From: Metallyticus violacea
Taxonomy: Eukaryota; Arthropoda; Insecta; Mantodea; Metallyticidae
Assembly (NCBI GenBank): GCA_030762175.1
Contig: CM060846.1
Location: forward strand, 239,682,012-239,746,011
Direction: 5' to 3'
Length of the DNA: 64,000 nucleotides
Under the pieces are notes generated by a model, which was not told where the DNA came from, did not search any database, and saw only the letters and a list, made by a program, of their open reading frames with translations. Shown piece by piece: positions 12,451 to 24,773 of this stretch; position 1 is the first letter of the stretch, and the number at the start of each line of letters is the position of its first letter. A program made the position numbers and the translations under genes.

Positions 12451-14127
12451 GGGGCTCAGGAGGCCATAAATCCCTACTAAAATTGTGGAAACAAATTGTG
12501 AATTGCTCTCATCGAACTATTCGGAGTGTGAGCAGTGGCAGAGTCTTGTTACAAATGCATGCTTACTTTCCCTGTTGGTTAATTCTCGAAAAAAGAGGTT
12601 AGAATGGTATACACATAAGTAAAAGAATCAAGTGTATGCAAAAAAAAAAAAAAAAATAGTCCTATGATTCTTTTACCACTGAGTTAACACGTATGCATCG
12701 CTGTGTCGTAAACACACAAGGCAAAATGCACTTTATGTATACTGTTCAATTAAGAAACAAACAGCACGACACACACCCGGGAATAGCTGCACTATGACTG
12801 CGACAGTCAGCAAGGCAACCAAGTAAGCAAGCAGGCTTGTTACTCCCTCCACGGCGCGGTAAAAGAGTGGCTCACTCATTGGAAATCACTCCGCACCGTT
12901 GGGGAAAGTATCACTTATCGCATGGTAGATTTCGTATGGTTATCCCTTGTCGGTTTTGTTTAATTCTCAGCGTACTTTTGTTAAGTGGCCATTTAGTTCA
13001 TTTAGTGAGCCGGGTGAATTCTTTCCCAGTCCCATTGTTTGAATGCTTCGTTACATAGCTTCCGCGCCTGCGGTCGGTTCATTGTGGCTTTAAGCATAAC
13101 TTATTTTGGCATTCCTCATGGCCTGGTTTGTTCTGTCACGAATACGTTTACAGTTATCTATGTTTGCAACGTGTTTATCTTGTCTAAAAGTCCTATATGT
13201 GAGATCTCTTTGAGCTATCAACTTTCGAGTGTCGGCTATCATTTTCACACGTTTTGTTTCTAGTGGTGCATGATAATTAATCAATTCCTAATGTATGCAT
13301 TTAACTGCTCGACTTTTTTGTCTACTGTTCGCAATATCCAGATGGTATTCAAAGGAATTAACATCGCGTCGTTAGTCAAGGGTAAATCAATAATACATTT
13401 CAAGTCTCTGTTAAGTTGCGGTTTGGAGATATTTTTGAGATATTGGATCATGACCTGGTAGTTGCCTATGTGTCATTATTCTATCAAGGTTTATGGTAAT
13501 AATTAATCCAGTAGGGTTTCACAGAGTAATGGGTGTGATGGTTAGGAGCTAGAGGAAAAATGATCATATGCAGGAGTGAAGTATTGTCTTTAGATGAATT
13601 GTTTAGGTATAGATCTCGCATGCGATTAGATTGTTATTGAAGTCACCCACAATTACAGTATGCTCATAAAATGAAACAATTGAGTTCCTAGATCGTGTGA
13701 ATTATTAACTTTGGGAGGTTTATGCAAGATACCGAGTTAACATTTTTTAAAGCTGAGCGTTATTTCAAGAGAAGAATTTGGAGGCGGGCCGTGTATTCGC
13801 TGTCAGTTCGATATATTTAGTACGGAGATCATATATATATATTGCCGCTCTACCTCCTCGTTTTTTATTACGATCATTACGATATAAGAAGTAAATACAG
13901 ATTGACCAGCGAAGAACAACCTGTACCTTGTAGCCATTAACGATTGCATGAAGGTTTAGGAAGGAAAATATTAGCTGCAATTCATTAAAATGATTACTGA
14001 GACTTTGGGGGTTAACTTGAGCTAAGTGAATTCGGGAGTGGGAGGAAAACAAGATTTTCATTTGTTTGCGCCGCTTTGCGTTGTGGACAAGGTGGGCCAG
14101 CGGGATGCCAAAGTCTCTCAAACTTTC

Positions 14128-14159
14128 CGCGTCTTAAAGACCTCGGCCACCCGTGGCGG
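14128..14159 (-). repeat. SINE-B tRNA-like head only, abutting the LINE 5' end
   Basis: The complement reads accgccacgggtggccgagg then tctttaagacgc, the first ~30 bases of SINE-B. The SINE body is absent; LINE-like sequence follows directly on the - strand. Confidence 0.7.
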
Positions 14160-14841
14160 TTTTCTGTTACTCAGTTTGTAGACCTGGGTTCGATTTCATG
14201 TAGAAATGATTAGCCTTAATTGATTTTTTCTGGAGAGTTTCCTTACGATGAACAGGCCAATGACAGGGACAATTACATGAACGGACCCCGGGTTCATTCG
14301 AGACACAATCAGTTCATTACAAAATTGTCTGGAAAGTCTATAATGGTTGGCACGGTATGTTGAGTATACGAAAATACAATGCACATGTTCCATCTCTCCA
14401 GCATACTATTTGTGACTTCACGCGGTGTCAAAGTATGGCTGACTTAAGTTATCATATCCCATATCCGCTTTTCACAAAGAGATAACCCTCTTGCATAACT
14501 TCAGGACTCGTTATTATAATTTAAATTAATACCAAGTGTTTAAATACGACCACTGATCTTTGTCTATATTATACTCCACTCTTCCTGCATGTTGTAGTCA
14601 GTTATTGTTAAAATTGTGGTCTTAATTCTTTCCTCCTTTGTTGTGCTATTGTGCCATACATTTTTCACTTTACTTCTGATTCCAGAAATTTTTCGTTTTT
14701 GTGGTTTTTCCCTTGTTTATTGCCTTCATCCTTATAATATGTGCGTGTTCAAACAAAACACATAGCATATTGAGTATTTATATGTTCATTTATCGATGAG
14801 AGTCATTATTACAATTGAAAATTGATTTAGACCTTTTCCAT
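14160..14841. other. AT-rich intron DNA, no gene seen
   Basis: Nothing recognised; the last 11 bases are the probable target-site duplication of the next SINE. Confidence 0.4.
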
Positions 14842-15140
14842 TTTTTTATTTGGTTTATTTACGGACGCTCTTTAACATGTCAGGTCATCAGCGCCCCATT
14901 CTATTCAGGGCGTGAAACGGTCGACAAATTTTGCTCAGAGGCCTCTTTTTTTTCAGGCTTGAGGTTCTTTTTCGTGCCGTAAAAATACGACACGGGACCC
15001 ACGGCTTTACTTCCTTTCCGAAGGAAGCCATACTTAGGATTTTTACGTCCGAAAGAATCCATCGGCCCTGGCCGGGCTCGAACCCGCGATTTTGGGTTTA
15101 GGGGGCAAGTATGGTAACCACTACACCACCAGGACCGACA
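14842..15140 (-). repeat. SINE-A copy with target-site duplication
   Basis: Full-length on the - strand. The T-rich left end is the complement of the A-rich tail, and ccactacaccaccaggaccg at the right is the head. The direct repeats accttttccat (14831-14841) and acctttttcat (15141-15151) differ at one base. The open frame at 14901-15197 is an artefact of this SINE. Confidence 0.92.
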
Positions 15141-15151
15141 ACCTTTTTCAT

Positions 15152-16728
15152 GAAATCTATGAAGTCGATATCTTAACATATAACAGAGTGAAGCCACAGT
15201 TCTATTGGTTTATTTGACTTCCCCTTGTAAGCGACGAAAGCTGAATTTTTCTCTGCAGGAAGATGAATTGTATATGTTTGAAAGAATTTCATTTGGTTTA
15301 GATTTTTTCATTTATGTACGGTATAGCCTAAAGCATTTCTTGCAAATTTTCAAAACTTACAATTTGTTTTTTTGTGGACTATTTCACTCGTGTGACGTCT
15401 TCTTAAAATCGACGAATGAAACTAAACAACATTTTGAGTTCTGACCAATCACAGCCGGATTACAACTGAAATTATCCAAAAAAATTTTATAAAATCCGTT
15501 TTATTACGCGACTGCATTTGTCTTGTGGTCATTGGAGCAAACTCTATACCTCACTATATAATTCCTGAACACGCATCACTGACCACTTTTGCTAGAGCCA
15601 GTGGGGAGCTATTGATAGCAACGAAAGCATCGACAAATAGGCAATCATAATGCAAAATGGAGGGTTCTTCAAAGCATTTTGGTGATGCGTCAAATATTCA
15701 AATTGATCTTTAGGAATTCCACACCACAGAATACAAAGAAAAATAGAGACACCGTATGTTATCTCTTCCTTTTCGCTCAGTTGGTATTAGAAAATCGAAC
15801 GGTGACGATTGTAATAGTCGATTTTTGTCTGTTTCATTCTCACGGTTTCTGAATAGAATAGGTATTCATAAGTATAACATTTTATATAAGTGCTAATATT
15901 CTGTGCGCGAATTTCATATATATATCGCTTTTATTCTTATTGTATTCATGAAATAGTACTAAACCTGTGCTTTGCTCTTCTCTACTGGCATTACTCACAA
16001 TCGGCATTCTTCTGTCGCAAGATTGCTCGAAATAGTTACGTAAAAATATACAAATATACAATTTTGTAAGCCAAATTTAGAGGAATTATACTTAAATTCC
16101 TATTTTGCGCTGCAAATAATCAGACGAATGCTGTTCAAATGTGACACAGATGTACTACTTAATAACATTTAAGGATTGAATTTTAAGAAGCGCGCTTTCA
16201 AACTTCATTCGCAATCATTTATTGTCAAATGCAAGGAACAAGTGGAAAATTTTGCCGTTCTACGTAACTGAACCCAATTGATTTAGCCCAGGATCTTTGA
16301 GAAACAAACTACCCGATGCTTTGGTTCTCCTATCATGGTTAACACAGGAAGCATTTGTACAGCTGTAAGATATATTGATTGTTTCATATTAACATTCAGC
16401 ATTTAAATTAAGCATATGCTAACAAAAGTCATATAAAATTATTTACGCATAGTTGCTTGCTATCAAAGCTGCGATTAAAGATAAAGACACCAGTTGACGT
16501 CACAAGAAGGAAATGCTACTGCGCATCCCGCCCATGATACCAATCATATACTCATAATACCGTGATAGTTGACACGAGAATTAATAAAATTCGGCATCTT
16601 TTCCGTAAACATTTGGAAACGAAATACTGTAGATTAGATAAATGCTTAATATACAAAACGACCCTCCAAAACTTTTCATAAAATAGTCAAAGAATATTCC
16701 TGGTTTCCATAGAAGCAACGATTTATTA
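15152..16728. other. AT-rich intron DNA, no gene seen
   Basis: No domain, RNA gene or known repeat recognised; small open frames only (for example 15205-15444, hydrophobic, no motif). Confidence 0.4.
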
Positions 16729-17024
16729 TTTATTTATGTGGTTTATTTAAGAACACCCTTCAACATATCTGGTTATCATACCATGCAATTCAGTACGTGA
16801 AACGGCCGGTAAATTTGCTCAGGGACCTCTTCTTTCAAGCTTGAGGTTTTTTTATGTGCCATAAATTTACGGTCCGGGACCCAGGATATTACTTGTTTTT
16901 CGAAGGAAGGTTTATTTAGGATTTTACGTCGTATAATATCCATTGCCCCCTGGCTGGGTTTGAACCCGCAACCTTAGGTAATTGAGACAAGCGTGGTAAT
17001 CACTAGACCACCAACACCGATCGA
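16729..17024 (-). repeat. SINE-A copy, old
   Basis: The full family layout is visible, from tttatgtggtttatttaag to ccaccaacaccgatcga, with roughly one substitution in five. It is clearly more diverged than the copies at 11.3 and 22 kb. Confidence 0.85.
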
Positions 17025-17345
17025 TGCAACATTTGAGTCCTCTGTGGTAGACTTTTTGCATTTGTACCGAAAATGGCAAAAGAGTGATTATGTCAACAAA
17101 TAAGCAATGATATACATACCAATGATAAAATGAAAATTCTATTTGGGGTCCCAGGTTGGAATCCTACAGAGCCATACGCAGAAAATAATATAGTTAGAGA
17201 AACATATGTTGTTGTTTCAAGTAGTGAAATCAATTGAGGAAGATTGGTGTCATATAGCAAAGCATGTGTTAAATCCGTAGGTAGTCGTGTTTTGTAAGTT
17301 TCTGTTGTCAACATCGCCGGCATTGAGTCAAAATTTTAACGATTT

Positions 17346-17374
17346 TAATAATAATAATAATAATAATAATAATA
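17346..17374. repeat. (AAT)n microsatellite, short
   Basis: About nine triplets. Confidence 0.9.
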
Positions 17375-17568
17375 GTTTAAGGTACGCGCATCACTATTTT
17401 ATTATCGTTGTTACGGTTCGATTTCATTGTGACGAATGCTTAGAGACGAAGAGTTTATATGTGATATAAACAATGGACTTTGATAGCTTTAAGTCAGCCC
17501 CATACTCTGTGCGTTGACCGTGTGAAATCACAAACGGCGTGCTGGCGAAGGGGAATATGTTCATGATT

Positions 17569-17829
17569 GATTGATTGATTTGTTTATGCACGCTCTTTAA
17601 CATCTGAGGTCATCAGCGTCCTATTCAATTCAGGGCGTGAAACGGCCGATAAATTTTGCTCAGAGGCCTCTCTTTCAGGCTTGAGGTTCTTTATCGTGCC
17701 GTAAATGTACGACACGGGACCCACGGCTTTACTTCCCTTCCGAAGGAAGCCATACTTAGGATTTTTACGCCCCAAAAAAAATCCATCAGTCCTGACCGGG
17801 TTCGAACCCGCGGTCTTGGGTATAGGAAT
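17569..17829 (-). repeat. SINE-A copy lacking the 5' part of its head
   Basis: Tail (tgattgattgatttgttta) and body are intact. The element ends inside the tRNA-like head after gcggtcttgggtatagg, and the sequence then passes directly into unrelated coding-like sequence. 5' truncation during reverse transcription would explain this. Confidence 0.88.
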
Positions 17830-18116
17830 GCTCATGATGCTTCTGTAGAAAACCATCAAAGACTTTTGAGAGAGTTATTGTAATGAGCTGATTATGTGTT
17901 GAGTGAACCCGAAGTTCATTCACCTAAATATACATGTCCACCTAAAACTAAAGAGAATGATACAAATGTTGACGGAAAGATTGCAAGGCTGCGGGAACAA
18001 GTTGACAATGCGGGTTCAGATATAGAAGAAAAATTACTTTCTGATGACTCCGATTGTGGCCGTTCCTTTTCTCCTGAAAAGGCAACCTCTGATGATCTAA
18101 ATCTACTGTTGATTTA
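17830..18116 (+). pseudogene. coding-like fragment, unidentified (possible retropseudogene)
   Basis: One frame reads HDASVENHQRLLRELL, two stops (17881-17886), then VLSEPEVHSPKYTCPPKTKE, NDTNVDGKIARLREQVDN and SDIEEKLLSDDSDCGRSFSP, ending DDLNLLLI at a TAG. The composition (acidic, Ser-rich, short heptad-like run) looks like a real protein C-terminus rather than AT-rich noise. A polyadenylation-like aataaa lies about 60 bases downstream (near 18179). I do not recognise the protein. No introns are visible, and the frame has stops, so a processed pseudogene fragment is the best reading. Confidence 0.4.
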
Positions 18117-21100
18117 GTTTCCAGTATCATAACTTGTTTTTCTTTTCCATTCCTGATGTGAAGTTTCGGTTAGGGCTTAATAAAATATGTTGTGGTACAG
18201 TTTGTATGACAAGCAAAAGTGTAACGACACTTTGAGACGAAAGATTACGGCAAAATGCTCACATCTTCTATCCTCTATCTTTTGGATTATGATCATTGCG
18301 CCCCACTGGCAAAACTCGTCTATTGCTTGAACTTTCGAGCAATGAAAATGTACTACGGATAGAGCTGTGTGTCACCTCGTGTGGTTAAGCCCACGGTTTC
18401 AGTGCTAAAGGGATTGCCTCCGATTCTACTTTAGTAGTTAAAGCAATATAATGAAATTCATCTAGTACGATAGTGTTTAGACACTCCATTCAAAACAAAT
18501 ATAGAATAAAAGCTAGTTATACAGTGATATTTCAATATTTATATTTATGTAAGATTCTAGAATTAATTTAATAAATAATTTATTCGAAACAGAACTTTCC
18601 ACACTGAGGGAAAAGAAATTCCATGTCATGGAATCTAGTAGCAGCTATGCTCATTAAACAACGCTCTCGAAATATGTCAAACTCATAATATCACGAGACT
18701 ATGTTATATATGACTTGCAGCCGTATTAAATATGACGAAAGGGGGTTAATGAAATTATATGTAGAGTGGAGGGAAGAATTTGGAAAAAGGAAATTCATTT
18801 GATGGGTTTTTGGATGTAATCTCAGGGGTAAATAATTACTTCTTCTCCGACGATGGTTACCGCTGACTTACAGTTTTGCCACGGCTGTTGAGACTCTGAT
18901 GCTGGATACTTTTATGGTCCTGTGACCATAGGTGAACGAGTATATCGAGATTAATAATGTTTTTTTCGTTATGGAAGATGGAACACAATTTATTGTTTAT
19001 ACACTATTATATATAAACTATTGCACTTAACTAATAAAGACCGTTCACTTAATTTTCCCAGTACTAACTGCCGCTTTTCACTAATTGAACGGAACTGAGA
19101 AAGCCCTTACACTGATATTGCCCCGCTGAATACTCTTGCAAAACTGACTGCGGGCCACAAAGTTACGAACTAAATGAACATGGTCTACGTGACGTTTTCT
19201 ATGTAGTGGATGACTTCTTCCCTTGACGAGGTTAAAGGCCTGTCTTTTCATCCCTATAATTGCCAAAAATTTTATGGTTCCTCCCCTCCTTAATAAATTC
19301 TGTAACTGAATAGCAATAAACATCTTGCTCAAGGATTCTTTACAAATAAGCACTACAACAGGCTACAGAAATTCCCAGGTCAGGTTTTGTGGCAGTGGGT
19401 AGCTTTATGCACACCTGCGAGAAAATAACATTTTACACATAACTGAACACTTGTATAGGGAAATGGCATTACACAGGGCTATAACGAAGTTACATAAAAT
19501 TATTTGTTGCAATTAATATAATTAAATATGGGGGTGGCAGCTCATAAATACTGTCTCAGACTCTAGGTAAAAAAACTTAAGTATCCATAAACGTACGTTT
19601 AATTTTTACTCACTTTGGATATTATACACTTCTTGAGTGGCTAAAATAGTTGTACCATTAAACGCAGTAATGTCCTTTCAAATAAAAATATAGGGCATTC
19701 GAAAAGTAATGGCAGCAACGCTGTAAATCCGTCCCATTTGTGATTATTTGAATCTGGTATTACGTTATTGGGTAGCAATTTTTTTTTCATAAATGTTTAA
19801 TATTGAAAATTTCTAAGTAACCATATTTTGTAAATGCAAAAATACCACTACAATGAAAAATAATATTATATAAGACTTTAAACTTTTTATTTGAAATCAT
19901 TGATTCTATTTTACTTTATTTTTATCTTTAATTTTGTGATTATTAATGCCTTATACTAATTTCATCTAAACTCAATCAGATAGCTTTACAATGTACATCC
20001 AAACTTATAGTCTAATTTAAAAAAAAATGTTTAAACACAAAAAAGTAAGATGCCTGATTAAATGGTTTGTTTTTGATTTGTAGTAGGTAATGGCGCCCTA
20101 AAACTTGTTCAGTAGGTATGAACGAAGGTGTTTCATAAAAATCCAAGTTACAAAAGGAAAAACTACAACTCACTTCATTGGGGATCTCAAAAACTTATGA
20201 GAGAGAAGTTCTACTATGCACCAGTGAGAATCTGGAAGCTAAGGGAACTAAGCGCGCCTGGGCGACGTAATCGTCTGCAGCCGAATGGCGGGTCGGTTTA
20301 GGAAACAAGGTACCGTCCTAATGCAAAAACCCACGAGTGGCACAGACCTCTGTGTTGCACCCCTGACCCAGGGCTTAGTAAACCCGACGCAACCTATACC
20401 CATGTATTGCATGGTGGGTAGAAACATTTTGTGAAGGAAGACAGAATTGTGAAGAAGGACTACGTGCTGGTAGACCCGTCGTTGCAGCAGACGATTTGCA
20501 TCATGTTCAGGCTGGAATGTATTGAGAGAAGATTCGCTAGACATGTGTGGGAGTTACCATGGTACCTGGTATTGCAGCATCGTCTGTTAATAAAAGTTTA
20601 GTAAAGAAGCTGAATAGTGCGGAAAGCTTGTGTCCGCTATGATTTGCAGCCTAACTGAAATTGTAAAGCGTGCATAGAAGCGATTTGAACATGAAGTCTT
20701 TTCAAGGCATTATAATAACTGAAAGTCACTGAAAAAAAAAAACAAAAAACAAATTCACCAATTAACATGCATTTCCTATAGCCTAAGCTCAGAAATTAAA
20801 TTCTAACCAGGCAGAGACATATACCATTATTTATTATCATTAGGTCACTCACTCACTAGTAGGCAGGGGCTTCTCTCACTACCCTTGAAAAGCGATTTTA
20901 TATCATGTATCACTTAGAACCTCTTCGACCAGGACAGGACTGGATAACATATAATGATCTTGTTTTAACTTAAGACCTCGTAGAGAGTGCAAAATTTTGT
21001 CAAAGCCATTTTAGTCAGATATAACATTTTGCAAGTAACATTATGCACAATTTCAGCTCCATAATATACATAATTGCAAATTGAGTTTACAGCGCGTTTC

Positions 21101-21961
21101 TGCTTTTGGGAATGCAATATTATTCTTACCAAATTTACATAAACTAATTTTAAATACACAATACTACTGGTGTCGTTTGTTTTACTATACTGTTTTGATA
21201 TATTACCATTATTCCACGATAGGTTTATAACCTTTATTTTTCAATACATTATTATATTATTATTGTGTTCCCATTCCGTATACTACTGCATCAAATTTGA
21301 CGAAACCAAACCAGAACTTTGGTGAGCGCTGCACTATTAGGAGTAAACTAGCGCTGACAGGGTGACGTCTCGTATAAAGAGTAACTCTTTGCAACATCTT
21401 ACGAATTAAAGCAAGTATCAAGAATGCTGAACATGACATCAAAACAAGGCACTAATTGCAGAGAAATACTGCGCCAGAGATATGGACTGCACTGAAATGC
21501 CAGAAGCATTAGATATGCGAGAATAGGTATATGCAAATAAATAAAATAAAGCATTGACTGTAATATGAGGTTATTGGCAAGCAATATTTAAGGAAAATAT
21601 TGCAGATGTTTGAGCTAAAACTGTCTTCGACGGCAGTGAGCACAAAAAAATATTTATATTCTCGGTTAGGGACAGCATATCGCGCAAATATGATGAGGCC
21701 TTAAAATTTGGTCCTCGCGTTAACGTCCTGGTAAATGACGAAGAGGATACTCGCATAAAGAAAGATTAACATAAAATGGTTCATTGCTCCCATAGTACCC
21801 TCTCCAAATATGCTCACAGGTGGATAGAAAACTAATGCAGTAGTATTCCCAAGTTTTCTTCATGAATCCCTATATAATAACTTGTTTTCAAACATCTAAG
21901 AACTTCTGATAAGCATTCGCTTGCAATCAAGAGCTGACCTCCAAAGAGCTGTAGACCGATC
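18117..21961. other. intron DNA, mostly AT-rich, no gene identified
   Basis: A GC-richer island at about 20230-20600 carries a 98-codon open frame on the - strand with no known motif. A 90-codon open frame lies at 19081-19353 on the - strand, basic (RSHPLHRKRHVDHVHLVRNF), also unrecognised. Both could be old transposon pieces. Nothing else was seen. Confidence 0.35.
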
Positions 21962-21970
21962 AGTAAGAGA

Positions 21971-22273
21971 TTGTTGTTTCTTTTGATTTATTCATGGCGA
22001 TCTTTAACATCTCAGACTATCAGCGTCCCATTCAATTCAGGACGTGAAACGACCGACAAATTTTGCTCAGAGGCCTCTTCTTTCAGGCTTGACGTTCTTT
22101 TTCGTGCCGTAAATGTACGACATGGGACCCACGGCTTTACTTCCCTTTCGAAGGAAGCCATTCTTGGGATTTTTATGCCCGAAAAAATCCATCGGTCTTG
22201 GCCGGGATCGAACCCGCGATCTTGGGTTTAGGAGGCAAGTATGGTAACCACTACACCACCGGGACCGACGATA
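21971..22273 (-). repeat. SINE-A copy, full length, with target-site duplication
   Basis: Runs from the T-rich complement of the tail (ttgttgtttcttttgattta) to the head (actacaccaccgggaccgac). The 9-bp direct repeat agtaagaga flanks it at 21962-21970 and 22274-22282. It sits only about 250 bp upstream of the first twitchin microexon. Confidence 0.92.
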
Positions 22274-22526
22274 AGTAAGAGAGATATGAAGCTGTAGATG
22301 GGAGAGCGCTATCTTCCAGTATTTTACTACTTATGGTCGACTGGAAAGGGACTGGAAAGGGAAAGTATGTTATGCCATAAATAGCCAAAAATTTAATTTG
22401 AAACTAACTATGTTGCCATTACTTTCTTCATGCCCTATGTATATACACAAGAAATGTTATATTTGATTTTATTTTATTGCTACTCTGTGTTTTCTGTATT
22501 ACTTACCTCTGAACTTTATATTTCAG

Positions 22527-22548
22527 CTATGGATGAACCACGGGAGAA
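22527..22548 (+). CDS. bt: twitchin microexon A (22 nt), Ig1-Ig2 linker
   Basis: Preceded by ctttatatttcag and followed by a perfect GTAAGTAA donor (22549). With one base from exon 1 and one from exon 3 it encodes eight residues, PMDEPREK. The joined protein reads ..NLNFS-PMDEPREK-QIDGIAPTF.., which fits the insect twitchin linker between Ig1 and Ig2 as I know it. Entry phase is 1 and exit phase is 2, exactly what exons 1 and 3 require. It is far too short for gene finders and would normally be missed. Confidence 0.88.
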
Positions 22549-24745
22549 GTAAGTAATTGTAAACATGACGCAGCAACTGCACGTTCGCTGTTTCTCATGC
22601 TTAGCACTAACAGCTGTATATAGGCTATAGTTGCGCTTAAAATTAAGGTGTACATAATACACAAAATGCCAATTGTTGATGAGATTTTGCAGCTTACACA
22701 AATCATAACGGGAAGGTAATAAAAAGGCTTCAAAATATGTGATTAATATAAGAGTTTTGTTCCCTAAGCTCAGACATAAGTCATGCTGTTTGCTATGAAT
22801 TTATAATAAAACAGTGTTCTCGACTTGAGAATAACACCCACCTTAGGGGTCGATGTCAGGGTTTTTAATAAGTGTTATTTTATTTTAAGGAATAATTTCC
22901 GGAACTTTATGAAAGATTATTTTTTATTTAAAATATTGAGGTGTTGGTTAAAATGTTGGAATATATCTTATAAAAAAAGCTCAACCATGAATGAATATTA
23001 GTGAATCTTATGCGAAAGGAAAATTAATAGCCACTAAAGCTAGTGTGCTACTTCGTAATGTTTTGCTGGAATATTACAGTAATGTTCGGTTCAGTTTTGT
23101 AGCGCACTTATGGCAATTGCAAGGGGAAATTATATTTCGATTTGATTTTTTAAGATCATAATTCAGGAACATCCAAGCATGCAGTGTACGAAATGAGAAA
23201 GGAATGAATATTCTGAAATTTACTGATAAGAAAACAGAAAGTTTGTTCTTCTGTGTAATGAAAATTTATGCAGTTCTCTTCACTGCTGGACTGTAATTAT
23301 GAACATTTGTTAGCAGATAACTCGACCAGCTGTGTGAAGATAATGAACTCAATATTTTGCGAGGAAGTTACTTCACTTTACTATGTAATTATAAATTTTG
23401 GTGCACCCGACGACTTCTAATGCTATTGACAACTTTTCCTTTATCATTAAAAACCTACAGATGCTCTTTTGAAAATTTGGAGCAGTTATTTGAGTATGTA
23501 AAAATAGCGATTTCAATTTTCTTTTTGCATTTTCATTGATCATAGTTGAAATAATACTTAGAGGAAAGCATGCGTTTTTCAGGAATACTGTTTACCTTAC
23601 CTTTCTTAGCTAATTTTTAAGCAATACTTGATGTGGCACATTAGGAACCTTTTCACCAATATCACTATGTTTGAACCTGAAGATACTGATATATTTATCT
23701 AAAAAACTTAGTGAGTAAATCTTTAACAGCTTTATACTTTATTTCTAGATAATAGTTTTACACGACTTCGTGCTTTCTGAAAGTAACAGTGCAAAAAGCA
23801 CTTCACACTGGCTGATTTCCACATTAATTCTAACTTCAAATATGTATTCAGTTCGGCTCAATTCTTCTTGAAAATTAGATAGAATTTTTATTAAATGTTT
23901 GGACATCTTAAAACTACCAATAAAGTAACGATAAATTGGGTTTTGGATTTTTTATGACCTAGATGAATTTGTGCTCGTCGTGATTATTAGTGCTGCTAAC
24001 ATGAAAAATGAAAGAGAAGTTATCTTTTTACGGTATTCTAGTATCTAAAAACCACTGAGATTAAAAATAATGTTCATTAATTATCATGTATTTCCTGTAT
24101 TCTAATGTTCAGAAATTAAATTCAAACCAGCACAGACTTATATTATTATTTATCACTAGCTCGCTCACTAACTAGTATGGAGCCGCGCATGAAAAAAATA
24201 AAATAAACGATTTTATAAAATGTGTCCAATGCTTTTACATTCTTCAGATTTATACATTCAGCACCAGCATCAAAAATATGAAGTGTTATTGCATAATATA
24301 TTTTTTCACAATTAATAGAAATTTATTAAGCTACCCATAATAAAGGTTTATAGTTGCAGGAGTTCGTTGTAATGTAGCACGTATGGCTCACATGCATAGT
24401 GTTTTCGTAATTAACTTTATTTTATAATGGTAAAACCGAGCTACTTGTTTGCGAACTATACATTTAGTTATTTTGTAGTAGTTTCAGTGGCCCATTCGTG
24501 AGCAAATATTTTAATTACAGATGTATTACTAGAAATTAAATTTTGCCTCCGATTAGCGTTTGGATGCATAAAATGGTATTCAATTTGAAATATTTACGAA
24601 TATCGTAAGAGAAAACAACTACGTTATACATGTTTGCGCGTCTCATTAGCTGTGAAATATACACATTGGCACTTTGTGTCTGCTTCTGTTGCTTTAATTC
24701 TTGCTTCTGCTGCTTTTGCATTTTCTGTTTTCTTTTTCTTTCCAG
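22549..24745 (+). other. bt: intron between the two microexons (2.2 kb)
   Basis: AT-rich; no transposon family recognised. A selector or spacing constraint for alternative splicing would have to lie here or in the flanks, but I see no clear paired element by eye. Confidence 0.6.
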
Positions 24746-24767
24746 CTGTCGAGCAAGAGCGATCAAG
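24746..24767 (+). CDS. bt: candidate twitchin microexon B (22 nt), alternative linker
   Basis: Preceded by a very strong polypyrimidine tract and acceptor (tttctttttctttccag) and followed by the donor GTAAGG (24768). Length and phases equal microexon A. Spliced between exons 1 and 3 it encodes PVEQERSR, giving ..NLNFS-PVEQERSR-QIDG... Like A it starts with CT, completing a Pro codon with the last base of exon 1. It is charged like A but differs in sequence (about 10 of 22 bases the same). Evidence is splice sites plus phase; expression is not known. A chance match is possible but needs acceptor, donor, length and an open frame all to agree. Confidence 0.65.
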
Positions 24768-24773
24768 GTAAGG

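Larger units (their letters stand above)
10320..14127 (-). pseudogene. near full-length non-LTR retrotransposon (jockey/CR1-like), dead
   Basis: Parts occur in the correct order on the - strand. 14050-13780 is the endonuclease N-terminus (IHLAQVNPQSLSNHFNELQL, then a DRNDKRGG-AIYI-like segment, here RNDRNKKRGGRAAIYIYD). 13284-13090 is the linker before the RT (KLIAQRDLTYRTFRQ, then RDRTNQAMRNAKISY). 12086-11679 is the RT with LSKALECIIHKQL, QSVFRPGHRTCTAL and motif A LLVLLDITKTFN. The YTDD catalytic codons are at 11663-11674, in a shifted frame. 10961-10650 is the C-terminal domain (SWSRLKEKRNVYCLTLLFKI, then SFTITNSRLWNVL). Frameshifts, stops and a SINE-A insertion (11327-11640) make it non-functional. 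12180-12480 may be an additional insertion. Confidence 0.85.
9225..22526 (+). other. bt: twitchin intron 1 (13.3 kb)
   Basis: Bounded by GTAAGT at 9225 and tatatttcag before 22527. It holds a dead LINE (10.3-14.1 kb), five SINE-A copies and a retropseudogene-like fragment, listed separately. 9225-10320 shows nothing recognisable. Length is inferred from the splice sites of the exons that join in frame. Confidence 0.85.
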
